Origin: Desulfobacteraceae bacterium
Lineage (GTDB): Bacteria; Desulfobacterota; Desulfobacteria; Desulfobacterales; BuS5
Assembly: GCA_030642865.1 (NCBI GenBank)
Contig: DAOWMW010000020.1
Coordinates: 1 to 10,672, forward strand
Reading direction: 5' to 3'
Length of the DNA: 10,672 bases
Part shown: in pieces, positions 1 to 5,953 of the stretch
Position numbering within the stretch: position 1 is the stretch's first letter
How the letters are laid out: every line of letters begins with the position of its first letter
The notes under the pieces: generated by a model
The model's input: the letters and a program-made list of their open reading frames with translations, nothing else
Database searches by the model: none
What the model was told of the DNA's origin: nothing
Made by a program: the position numbers and the translations under genes

Positions 1-155
1 AATTGCGCCTGGCTTGTGGTCGTCTTCAAGGCGCATCAAGGGTTGCATACTCGGAGCATTTTGGGCACCCACAAGGGATGCCCCTACGCAATTTTGGCCA
101 TTGATGCGACACGGAAGACGGGCACAAGAACAAGTAATTTTGGGTAATTTATAAA
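1..155. repeat. Inverted-repeat (MITE-like) element, left end possibly cut by the window edge
   Basis: Two arms face each other: CGTCTTC...CGCATCAA at 21-39 and TTGATGCG...GAAGACG at 101-120, with further matching CTTGTG outside them. In the middle, GGGCA (63-67) pairs with TGCCC (79-83) around a short CCC/GGG inner stem. No open reading frame is supported here. The arrangement fits a non-autonomous palindromic element. The outer boundary near 155 is approximate. Confidence 0.5.
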
Positions 156-164
156 ATTCACGAT

Positions 165-186
165 CCTTAGGGTTCGCACAAAAAAA
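165..186. repeat. End fragment of the 164-bp dispersed repeat
   Basis: The sequence CTTAGGGTTCGCACAAAAA matches the terminal bases of the complete element at 1599-1762. It stops abruptly where a different repeat (TGTAACTACTCAGCTA, from 188) begins, so only a terminus remains. Confidence 0.5.
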
Positions 187-187
187 C

Positions 188-203
188 TGTAACTACTCAG
201 CTA
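188..203. repeat. Copy of the TGTAACTACTCAGCTA dispersed repeat
   Basis: Sixteen bases are identical to 5516-5531. A more diverged and longer relative lies at 3071-3120. Only the core is conserved here. Confidence 0.5.
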
Positions 204-221
204 TATGGAGTAATAAAGGTA

Positions 222-293
222 AGTGGTGTCCGGTTAGGAAATTGCAAGAAACAATTAAACTTCCCTTTCCCGAGATTCTAACCGGACACTACT
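222..293. repeat. 72-bp element with 16-bp terminal inverted repeats
   Basis: The left end AGTGGTGTCCGGTTAG (222-237) pairs with the right end CTAACCGGACACTACT (278-293) with one mismatch. The same left end plus GGAAATTGCAA and an ACAATTAAA-TTCCC block recurs at 10038-10124. This shows a dispersed family and not a one-off terminator. It is too short to encode anything and resembles a MITE or the collapsed ends of an insertion sequence. Confidence 0.65.
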
Positions 294-300
294 GAGAAAA

Positions 301-334
301 GGTGCAGCCTGATTGCAAAAAGCATTTGCGCCCC
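301..334 (-). terminator. Weak candidate terminator of the HMG-CoA-lyase-like gene
   Basis: Read on the minus strand, GGCGCA can pair with TGCACC (one mismatch) around an AT-rich loop, followed by TTTTCTC. It lies 44 bases beyond the stop codon of the leftward gene. The stem is short, so confidence is low. Confidence 0.3.
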
Positions 335-377
335 ATCTTTTTTGCGTAATTATTTGACAATTCATAGATGGAAAAAG

Positions 378-1541
378 CTATTTAAGATTTTTCGGAAGAA
401 CAGCCTTTTTTGTCCAGGTCTGGGGTATTTTTTGTCCTGGCTTTTCTCCCAGTTTTCTCTTTGTGGTGGCAAGCCCGGGCCTTGCGTATTGCATATGTCC
501 TGTTTTTAATGTGCGGCCGTTGATTATTGCCTCGGATCGCAATCTCCTGCCGATGGTTTTTTCCATCTGCCCACCAAGCCATAGAATTCTGTCCAGATCG
601 TAGCCATGTTCTATTCCCATCTCATCTATCTGAACAAGGGTATCTTCCAGGGTTACCAGCCCAACATACCGCGGGTCATCATAGTAATATTCCCCTGTTC
701 CCTTTACAGGGGAGTCATCAATGAAGTTGGCAGGCTGTCCCCCAAGACCGCCCAAAGTTGCTTCTAGACGGGTTATCCCTGCCTGCAGGGAGGCCAGAAT
801 AGAGGCTGAAGCGACTCTTTTTGTCTCATGAAAATGGGCAACATGGAGGTCAGGGTTGGGAATTGCATCGAGAATCATGGAAAAATACCGGTATACATCA
901 GGGGCAGAAGCACTCCCGTCATGATCAGCATGCTCAATATCATAGGCCCCTAATTCCAGAAATCTTTTTGTAAATTCCACAGCATCATTAAGGTCTGTTG
1001 CTCCACCTATGGGGCTTCCCCAAATGGTACTTACTGTACCACACATTTGCATGCCCGCTGCATTACATTTTTTTATACACCTCTCAACCTCTTTCCAGTA
1101 TTCTGGAAGAGTTGTGCCTGAATTTGCAAAATGGTGTTCTTCTTCAGTCGAAACCATCATTAGTATTCTGTCGGGGCCTATCCCTTTCTCTTTTAGGCGT
1201 ATGGCCTTATCCACTGCTGATTCACGAATAGTAATGGCAGTAAAACAGATATCATCATAATTTACCCCCTTTTTCTCACATCGCTTTTTAAAACGGTCAC
1301 TTCTCATCTGTTTTAAAAGCTCTTCTCCATCCTTGAACTGGGGCATTAAAAAAGGATTTCCCAGATTAGTTACCTCTATTTCCCGTGCCCCTGCAAAGAT
1401 AAGTTCTTCAAGGTAAAATATTTTTGCTCCAGTTGAAATAAATTTTTCCTCATGTTGAAAACCGTCTCTTATGGTTATATCTCCAATACTGACTTTTTTG
1501 GGCATCTTTGGAAAAATTTTCCACATATCATATTCTGTCAT
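378..1541 (-). CDS. Divergent HMG-CoA-lyase-like (DRE-TIM metallolyase) enzyme
   Basis: This 387-residue soluble protein belongs to the HMG-CoA lyase / pyruvate carboxyltransferase-like TIM-barrel family, which makes or breaks carbon-carbon bonds next to a thioester using a divalent metal. Matching motifs, in order, are RDGFQ (25-29, metal Asp26), IEV then P.F..P.F.D (55-71), ST.WGSP (171-177, for the usual SCVxGCP), HFHET (236-240, metal His236 and His238) and GGLGGQP (264-270). It departs from true HMG-CoA lyase at three sites. The loop cysteine (Cys266 in the human enzyme) is Gln269. The usual GDTxGxGTP stretch reads ADHDGSASAP (205-214). The position of the fourth metal ligand (Asn275) appears to be a hydrophobic residue. 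Cleavage of HMG-CoA is therefore doubtful and the substrate is unknown. The start at 1541 is supported by GGGGAG five bases upstream. The gene is oriented like the acyl-CoA dehydrogenase, but a repeat element separates them. Confidence 0.8.
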   Translation of the reverse strand: MTEYDMWKIFPKMPKKVSIGDITIRDGFQHEEKFISTGAKIFYLEELIFAGAREIEVTNLGNPFLMPQFKDGEELLKQMRSDRFKKRCEKKGVNYDDICFTAITIRESAVDKAIRLKEKGIGPDRILMMVSTEEEHHFANSGTTLPEYWKEVERCIKKCNAAGMQMCGTVSTIWGSPIGGATDLNDAVEFTKRFLELGAYDIEHADHDGSASAPDVYRYFSMILDAIPNPDLHVAHFHETKRVASASILASLQAGITRLEATLGGLGGQPANFIDDSPVKGTGEYYYDDPRYVGLVTLEDTLVQIDEMGIEHGYDLDRILWLGGQMEKTIGRRLRSEAIINGRTLKTGHMQYARPGLATTKRKLGEKPGQKIPQTWTKKAVLPKNLK

Positions 1542-1598
1542 TTAGCTCCCCATATCTGTTTTTTTTGGACATGGTTCTAATTTCGGCCAGGCACTTAC

Positions 1599-1762
1599 TT
1601 AAGGGTTCGCACAAAAATAAATTGGCAAATTTAAGTGTTGAGGCGCCCGCCTGGCAAGGCACAAAAGTGCAGTAATATCAGGATATTCCTGCACTTTTGT
1701 AACGCAGTCAGGCGGGATGCATCGGCGCTTAAAATGTTAAGTTATTTTTGCGCGAGCCCTAA
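1599..1762. repeat. Complete 164-bp MITE-like element, copy A
   Basis: The element begins TTAAGGGTTCGC and ends GCGAGCCCTAA. Its termini form an imperfect inverted repeat of about 55 bp. In the centre is a long hairpin: ACAAAAGTGCAG pairs perfectly with CTGCACTTTTGT, enclosing AATATC-AG-GATATT. A second, inverted copy lies at 10125-10287, and end fragments at 165-186 and 8450-8478. There is no coding capacity. It is presumably a non-autonomous mobile or REP-like element lying between the lyase and dehydrogenase genes. Confidence 0.75.
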
Positions 1763-1771
1763 GGCATAATA

Positions 1772-1828
1772 AAATTTAAAAACTTTGAAAACCAGCTTGT
1801 ACTCAAACAACCAGAGCTTTTTAAATTT
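1772..1828. repeat. AT-rich hairpin downstream of the acyl-CoA dehydrogenase gene
   Basis: AAATTTAAAAA (1772-1782) pairs perfectly with TTTTTAAATTT (1818-1828), and the pairing continues imperfectly inward (CTTTG against CAGAG). It lies 55 bases past the stop of the leftward dehydrogenase gene. It could end that transcript, but no clear uridine tract follows on the minus strand. It may instead be another dispersed repeat. Confidence 0.4.
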
Positions 1829-1882
1829 CACAATAGCCCGGCTATGGTACCTGGTGGACTAAAATAGAACCAATTCCGTTTT

Positions 1883-3031
1883 TTACGCGCCAATTAGTCT
1901 TGAAATAACAATCCTCTGTACTTCTGAGGTTCCTTCTCCGATTTCCAGTAATTTATGGTCTCTGTAAAATCTCTCAACATCATACTCTTTCATGAGCCCG
2001 TATCCGCCATATAATTGAACAGCATTATTTGCGCATCTTCCCATAACTTCCGAGCAGTAAAGTTTAGCCATGGCTGCCTCTTTGGAAAAAGGCTCATTAT
2101 TATCCCTCAGCCAGCATGCCTTATAAAGGAGAAGACGGGCGCACTCCACTTCCACAGCCATATCAGCAAGTTTAAAAGCATTTGCCTGGAATTTGCAGAT
2201 TTTTTGGCCAAACTGTTCCCGCTGGTTACTGTATTTTAAAGCCATATCCAGGCACCCCTGGGCTCCCCCCAGACCCATAGCTGCAATGGAGAGTCTTCCG
2301 CCGTCTAAAGTCTGCATCATCTGGTAAAAGCCGTGTCCCATGGGTCCTATCTGATTTTTTTTAGGAACTCTGCAGTCATTAAAGTACAATTCAGCAGTAT
2401 TTGACCCCCTCCACATCATTTTTCCATGCATCGGTTTTGCTGTAAACCCTGGTGTCCCATTTTCAACAATAATACAGGTGAGTTCGGGTCTGCCGTCATC
2501 ACGGGTTCCTGTTCTGCATAAAATAGTGGAACCCAAAGTAATGTCAGTCGCAGCATTTGTTATAAAAATTTTGCTTCCGTTTATGACCCATTCGTTTCCA
2601 TCAAGAACCGCGGTTGTTGTGGAGCTGCCGGCATCTGAACCAGCATTTGGTTCTGTCAGCCCAAATCCCCAAAGAGCTTCCCCTGAGCATAGTTTTGGAA
2701 GATATTTTTTCTTTTGTTCATCATTTCCAAAATAATATAATGGGCCTATGCCCAAAGAATTTCCAGCAGCTACAGTGGCAGCATGTGATCCGTCAATCCT
2801 CGCAATCTCTTCAACTGTGATAATATATGAAAGATAGCTCATACCCTGGCCATTGTAGCTGGGAGAAACAAATGGACCGAAGAGACCCAGTTCACCCATC
2901 TTTTTCATTGTTTCGCAGGAAAATTCTTCTTTTTCATCCAGTTCCTGTGCAACCGGTTTGATCTCGGCAACGGCAAAATCACGGACAGCATCACGAAGCA
3001 TTTCCTGTTCCATTGTGAGTTTATAATCCAT
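1883..3031 (-). CDS. Acyl-CoA dehydrogenase (short-chain / butyryl-CoA dehydrogenase type)
   Basis: This 382-residue flavoprotein would oxidise an acyl-CoA to the 2,3-enoyl-CoA in the cytoplasm, passing electrons to ETF. It is full length for the family. The FAD/substrate motif GFGLTEPNAGSDAGS spans 122-136. The usual N-terminal helical, middle beta and C-terminal helical layout is recognisable. Glu366 in IGEGTSEVQR (364-373) sits where the catalytic base of short-chain and butyryl-CoA dehydrogenases lies. Isovaleryl-CoA dehydrogenases usually lack a Glu at this site, which argues against that activity. The start at 3031 has AGGAG six bases upstream. The gene is divergent from etfBA across a 507-bp region, which suggests shared control. 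The substrate cannot be read from sequence: butyryl-CoA-like and substituted succinyl-CoA esters both remain possible. Confidence 0.9.
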   Translation of the reverse strand: MDYKLTMEQEMLRDAVRDFAVAEIKPVAQELDEKEEFSCETMKKMGELGLFGPFVSPSYNGQGMSYLSYIITVEEIARIDGSHAATVAAGNSLGIGPLYYFGNDEQKKKYLPKLCSGEALWGFGLTEPNAGSDAGSSTTTAVLDGNEWVINGSKIFITNAATDITLGSTILCRTGTRDDGRPELTCIIVENGTPGFTAKPMHGKMMWRGSNTAELYFNDCRVPKKNQIGPMGHGFYQMMQTLDGGRLSIAAMGLGGAQGCLDMALKYSNQREQFGQKICKFQANAFKLADMAVEVECARLLLYKACWLRDNNEPFSKEAAMAKLYCSEVMGRCANNAVQLYGGYGLMKEYDVERFYRDHKLLEIGEGTSEVQRIVISRLIGA

Positions 3032-3070
3032 TATGTCTCCTCTATTATCAGGTGTATATCGGACATATTT

Positions 3071-3120
3071 TATAACTGTTCAGCAACACTGATTCAAGTA
3101 TCACAACAGGTCTGATCTGA
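3071..3120. repeat. Diverged copy of the ACTACTCAGC dispersed repeat
   Basis: Aligned without gaps to the start of the 5516 copy, it shares TAACT, TCAGC, ACACTGATTCA, CAAC and ATCTGA (roughly three quarters identical by eye). It lies just upstream of the dehydrogenase gene and may overlap its 5' untranslated region. Confidence 0.4.
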
Positions 3121-3161
3121 TTAAAATTTTAAAATTGCTTAAACATGTTTAAAAACGTCAA
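3121..3161 (-). promoter_or_regulatory. Candidate operator/promoter: two perfect palindromes before the dehydrogenase gene
   Basis: TTAAAATTTTAA (3121-3132) and TTAAACATGTTTAA (3139-3152) are both perfect palindromes, seven bases apart. On the minus strand a TTGACG -35-like box (3156-3161) lies directly upstream of the second palindrome. A bound repressor would therefore cover the core promoter of the dehydrogenase gene. No convincing -10 box was found. The AT-rich composition makes chance palindromes likelier, and the regulator is not in the window. Confidence 0.35.
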
Positions 3162-3258
3162 GAAAGAACCCAACTGCAACTTTTTATTTTTAGGTAAAAG
3201 TTCATCAATTGTCAACCTTAAATAACCATGCTTTTGTATGAAAAAACATCTTGTTATC

Positions 3259-3288
3259 TTGACAAATAAACCATTTTTTGGGTATAGG
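3259..3288 (+). promoter_or_regulatory. Candidate sigma70 promoter toward etfBA
   Basis: TTGACA (3259-3264) is followed after 18 bases by TATAGG (3283-3288). The -35 box is perfect and the -10 box acceptable. It would give etfBA a leader of about 245 bases. A second TTGACA at 3506-3511 is too close to the TATATA after it to form a standard promoter. Confidence 0.4.
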
Positions 3289-3351
3289 GACTATTTAACT
3301 CTTTAATATATATTCTATAGATCGTCACATAAATAATTTCAAGCTGTGCGG

Positions 3352-3379
3352 TTAGCCTTTAGCAGTTAGCTATTAGTCA
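3352..3379. repeat. Four heptamer tandem repeats, TTAGCNN
   Basis: TTAGCCT, TTAGCAG, TTAGCTA and TTAGTCA follow each other without gaps. The last unit is degenerate. They lie between the candidate promoter and etfB. They could be an activator-binding direct repeat or a simple-sequence relic. Confidence 0.45.
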
Positions 3380-3425
3380 AAATGATCACAGGATGTTTGC
3401 TACAGGTTTCCAGATAATAAATTTC

Positions 3426-3482
3426 ACTGCGTTATCGGTCGTTGGAGTATTACAATACGCCTTCTCCCTCTGGCCTTGTGCC
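3426..3482. repeat. REP-like hairpin, possibly a distant relative of the 164-bp element core
   Basis: GGAGTATT and AATACGCC (3444-3461) form an eight-pair stem with one mismatch and a two-base loop. The flanks ACTGCGTTA (3426-3434) and CCTTGTGCC (3474-3482) recall the ACTGCGTTAC...GCCTTGCC flanks of the central hairpin in the 164-bp element. The relationship is tentative. Confidence 0.3.
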
Positions 3483-3538
3483 GAATTTTAAAATCGGGTT
3501 ATTATTTGACAATCTATATAAGACGAAAGGAAAAAATA

Positions 3539-4327
3539 ATGAATGTTGTTGTTCTTGTGAAACAGGTTCCCGATACTGAAGCCTTAATTCAGGTCGCTGA
3601 AGATGGGAAGTCGATAAATACAGATGGCATTAAATGGATTATGAATCCTTATGATGAACTGGCTGTGGAAGAAGCCCTGCAAATTAAAGAAGCCCATGGG
3701 GGAAGCGTAACAGTATTGTCCATGGGTCTTAAAAATTCAGAAAAAATTTTGAGAACAGCCCTTGCCATGGGTGCAGACAAGGCTCTTCTTGTTGATGATC
3801 CCCTTGCTTTTGCCAGTGATTCCCTTGCCACTGCCAAAATACTATCGGCTGCTCTTAAAGAGATACCATTTGACCTTATTATTGCGGGGCAGAGGGGAGT
3901 TGATGAGGATAATTATCAGGTTGGTGCGGCAGTGGCAGAATATCTCGGGATTCCTCAGATTTCCCTGGTGGTAAAGGAAGAAATTTCTGATGGAAAAATC
4001 AGGTGTCACCGGACTGTTGAAGGTGCAGTCGAAATTATAGAGGCTTCTCTTCCAGCTTTAATCACCACCCAGCGTGGATTAAACGAGCCCCGTTATGCCA
4101 CCCTGCCTGGAATAATGAAAGCCAAAAAGAAACCACTTGAAACCAGAAATCTGGCAGATATAGGCGTGGAGCCTGCCTCAGTGGGTATGGACAACCGCAG
4201 GGTAAAAATTGTTTCTCTGACCCTTCCGCCGCAAAGGGAGGCTGCTGTAATGATCCAGGGTGAAACCCCTACTGAATTGGGAGCTGGTCTGGTCAAAATA
4301 CTCCATGAAGAGATTAAAATAGTATAA
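3539..4327 (+). CDS. etfB: Electron transfer flavoprotein beta subunit
   Basis: This 262-residue FixA/EtfB protein pairs with EtfA to carry electrons from acyl-CoA dehydrogenases. The N-terminal MNVVVLVKQVPDTEA, the nucleotide-binding AGQRGVDEDNYQVG (116-129) and the family signature NEPRYATLPGIMKAKKKPL (182-200) are all present. An in-frame ATG lies 21 codons upstream at 3476. The start at 3539 is preferred because AAAGGA lies eight bases before it and homologues begin with this MN(V/I)VVLVKQ sequence. etfA follows after 24 bases, so the two form an operon. Whether this ETF is bifurcating (two FADs) or conventional cannot be settled by eye. Confidence 0.95.
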   Translation: MNVVVLVKQVPDTEALIQVAEDGKSINTDGIKWIMNPYDELAVEEALQIKEAHGGSVTVLSMGLKNSEKILRTALAMGADKALLVDDPLAFASDSLATAKILSAALKEIPFDLIIAGQRGVDEDNYQVGAAVAEYLGIPQISLVVKEEISDGKIRCHRTVEGAVEIIEASLPALITTQRGLNEPRYATLPGIMKAKKKPLETRNLADIGVEPASVGMDNRRVKIVSLTLPPQREAAVMIQGETPTELGAGLVKILHEEIKIV

Positions 4328-4351
4328 CCATAGATTTGTAAGGAGATTGGT

Positions 4352-5311
4352 ATGACGCAATCTGTTTTAGTGATAACAGAACAGCAAAATAAAGTATTTC
4401 GTAAAGTTTCTTTTGAAGTTGTGAGTGAGGGGAGACGTATAGCAGATTCTCTCAATGGAGAACTTGTTGCATTGGTAATAGGTGCAGATGTGGAGTCGAT
4501 TGCAAAGGATCTTGGACAATATGGGGCAGATAAAATACTGGTGGCGGATGATTCTGCATTATATGATTATACCACAGACGCTTTTACCGATATATCAGCC
4601 GCTGCTGCCGCCCAGACAGACCCTGCTTTAATTATTATCGGTGCATCTTCCCAGGGGAAAGACCTTGCAGCAAGACTTGCAGCAAGACTCGACGCTGGCC
4701 TGGCAATGGATTGTCTTGCCATTAAAGATACAGATGAAAAATTGATCTTCACCAGACCTTTATATGGAGGAAAAATAATGGCACAGGTGGAGATTGAAGG
4801 GACCCCTCAAATAGCGGCGGTTAGACCCAATGTTCTATCAACTACCAAAACAGCCGGATCAGGGATTGTTGAAAAAATAGATATTAATTTTGAAAAAAGC
4901 AGAACATCTGTTGTGGAAAAGCTCATTGAAGAGGGTGATAAAATTGAGTTAACCGAAGCTGATGTAATTGTATCCGGAGGGCATGGGACCAATGGAGATT
5001 TTGAAGCTATTGAGGAGTTGGCCTCTGTTTTAAATGGTGCTGTTGGAGCCTCCAGGTTTGCTGTTGACGAAGGCTGGCGTTCCCATAATGATCAGGTGGG
5101 CCAGACCGGTAAAATAGTCTCCCCCTCTTTATACATTGCATGCGGTATATCCGGGGCTATTCAGCATGTAGCGGGGATGTCCACATCAAAGACGATTGTT
5201 GCAATAAATAAAGACCCTGAAGCGCCTATTTTTCAGAAAGCCGATATTGGAATAGTCGGCGATCTGTTTGAGGTGATTCCAAAAATTACAGAAGAAATAA
5301 AAAAACTGTAA
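4352..5311 (+). CDS. etfA: Electron transfer flavoprotein alpha subunit
   Basis: This 319-residue FixB/EtfA protein carries the FAD of the ETF heterodimer. The N-terminal adenine-nucleotide-binding-like domain covers about residues 3-170. The C-terminal FAD domain includes VGASRFAVDEGW (231-242), QVGQTGK (248-254), YIACGISGAIQHVAGM (261-276) and INKDPEAPIFQKADIGIVGD (285-304). In place of the common SGGRG turn at the start of the FAD domain it reads SGGHG (208-212), a minor variation. AAGGAG lies six bases before the ATG. It is co-transcribed with etfB. The divergent acyl-CoA dehydrogenase is its most obvious local partner. Confidence 0.95.
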   Translation: MTQSVLVITEQQNKVFRKVSFEVVSEGRRIADSLNGELVALVIGADVESIAKDLGQYGADKILVADDSALYDYTTDAFTDISAAAAAQTDPALIIIGASSQGKDLAARLAARLDAGLAMDCLAIKDTDEKLIFTRPLYGGKIMAQVEIEGTPQIAAVRPNVLSTTKTAGSGIVEKIDINFEKSRTSVVEKLIEEGDKIELTEADVIVSGGHGTNGDFEAIEELASVLNGAVGASRFAVDEGWRSHNDQVGQTGKIVSPSLYIACGISGAIQHVAGMSTSKTIVAINKDPEAPIFQKADIGIVGDLFEVIPKITEEIKKL

Positions 5312-5332
5312 TTTCCAGGGATTTTTTTGTCG

Positions 5333-5407
5333 CCCCTTTGTTCCCGGCCAAAATCTCTTGTTAAGAGAGATTAATCCGGGGAGAAGGGGTCACATCTTAA
5401 TTTTTTC
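5333..5407 (+). terminator. Hairpin terminator after etfBA
   Basis: CCCCTT...CCCGG (5333-5347) pairs with CCGGGGAGAAGGGG (5376-5389), and an inner stem AATCTCTT / AAGAGAGATT extends it. A T-run (5401-5406) follows after about ten bases. The distance to the T-run is longer than ideal. The hairpin also separates etfA from the convergent response-regulator remnant and may act in both directions. Confidence 0.45.
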
Positions 5408-5516
5408 CACGATTCTTCAATGCTTTTTTGATAGTTTTTGCAAGATCGTCCATGGCAAAAGGTTTTATCAACAAAGCGTCAATCCCCATATCTTCAGCTT
5501 TTTTAAAAGAAATTTT
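5397..5516 (-). pseudogene. C-terminal remnant of a response-regulator receiver domain
   Basis: Minus-strand translation gives about 40 residues ending in a TAA at 5397-5399, including KKAEDMGIDALLIKPF and then MDDLAKTIKKAL. This is the classic end of a CheY-like receiver domain: the conserved Lys-Pro after beta strand 5, then helix 5. Upstream, similarity ends where the TGTAACTACTCAGCTA repeat begins (5516), and the frame soon meets a stop. The phospho-acceptor Asp and the rest of the domain are missing, so it is a broken gene, apparently cut off by or at the repeat. Confidence 0.65.
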
Positions 5517-5570
5517 GTAACTACTCAGCTACACTGATTCAGTGTATTGCAACGGGTGTAATCTGAAGCA
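5516..5570. repeat. Copy of the ACTACTCAGC dispersed repeat
   Basis: TGTAACTACTCAGCTA is identical to 188-203, and the following ACACTGATTCA...CAAC...AATCTGA matches 3071-3120. The left boundary coincides with the truncation point of the receiver-domain remnant. The right boundary is uncertain. Confidence 0.5.
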
Positions 5571-5942
5571 GGGTACTAAAAGAGTTGCTAAAAATAATCA
5601 CATTAAATATAGTAATATTACTACACATATAGTGTCTAAGCTGGGCGATGCCCACAACCTGTATTTTCAAAATATTCACTTGCGTTTCCAGGCTTTGCAA
5701 GCCTGTTGCTGTCTATACTTGCAAGGTGATTAAAAAAAAATTGTTTTTTAGGGCAGGAATTCAGGAGTACTGTAATTTATAGAAAAATCAGAATTTTCGA
5801 AACCTGTTGCTTGCATCAACGGAGTAAAATTATTTGTGTGAAAGTCTATTATACAAGGTCTTCCAAGTTAAGAAGTTTGGCTTAAATTAAATATTAGATC
5901 CAGAATACTTAAGGAGCGTGAATTTATTTCATCCCCAATCCT
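5571..5942 (+). other. Apparently noncoding leader region of the glycyl radical enzyme gene
   Basis: No credible gene was found between the repeat and the glycyl radical enzyme. A hairpin CAGGCTT/AAGCCTG sits near 5690-5706, flanked by CACTTGC and GCAAGGTG that can extend the pairing. Runs of A and T near 5732-5750 follow it, so it might terminate transcription entering from the left. TTATAC (5849-5854) is a possible -10 box without a good -35. No clear sigma54 -24/-12 pair was seen. The promoter of the enzyme probably lies here but is not identified. Confidence 0.35.
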
Positions 5943-5949
5943 AAGGAGG
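5943..5949 (+). promoter_or_regulatory. Strong ribosome binding site of the glycyl radical enzyme gene
   Basis: AAGGAGG stands four bases before the ATG at 5954, a near-perfect Shine-Dalgarno match, and fixes the start codon. It suggests high translation, as expected for an abundant catabolic enzyme. Confidence 0.8.
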
Positions 5950-5953
5950 AAAA

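Noticed and set aside
1-300. CRISPR array, considered because of clustered repeats
   Set aside because: The repeats are different families, palindromic and irregularly spaced; there is no regular repeat-spacer pattern.
1883-3031. Isovaleryl-CoA dehydrogenase, making a leucine-degradation cluster with the HMG-CoA-lyase-like gene
   Set aside because: Glu366 is at the short-chain/butyryl-CoA dehydrogenase position, the lyase lacks the HMG-CoA lyase cysteine, and no methylcrotonyl-CoA carboxylase or hydratase is present.
3476-3538. Upstream in-frame ATG extending etfB by 21 residues
   Set aside because: The extension has no family similarity and the start at 3539 has a proper ribosome binding site and the canonical EtfB N-terminus.
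5542-5733. 63-residue open frame with an N-terminal CxxC, considered as a small iron-sulfur subunit of the glycyl radical enzyme
   Set aside because: It begins with GTG without a ribosome binding site, starts inside a dispersed repeat, and the rest shows no BssB/BssC-like cysteine pattern.
5910-5942. Short GTG-started leader peptide (eight codons) just before the glycyl radical enzyme
   Set aside because: The AAGGAG is only one base from the GTG, too close for initiation, and nothing else supports translation.
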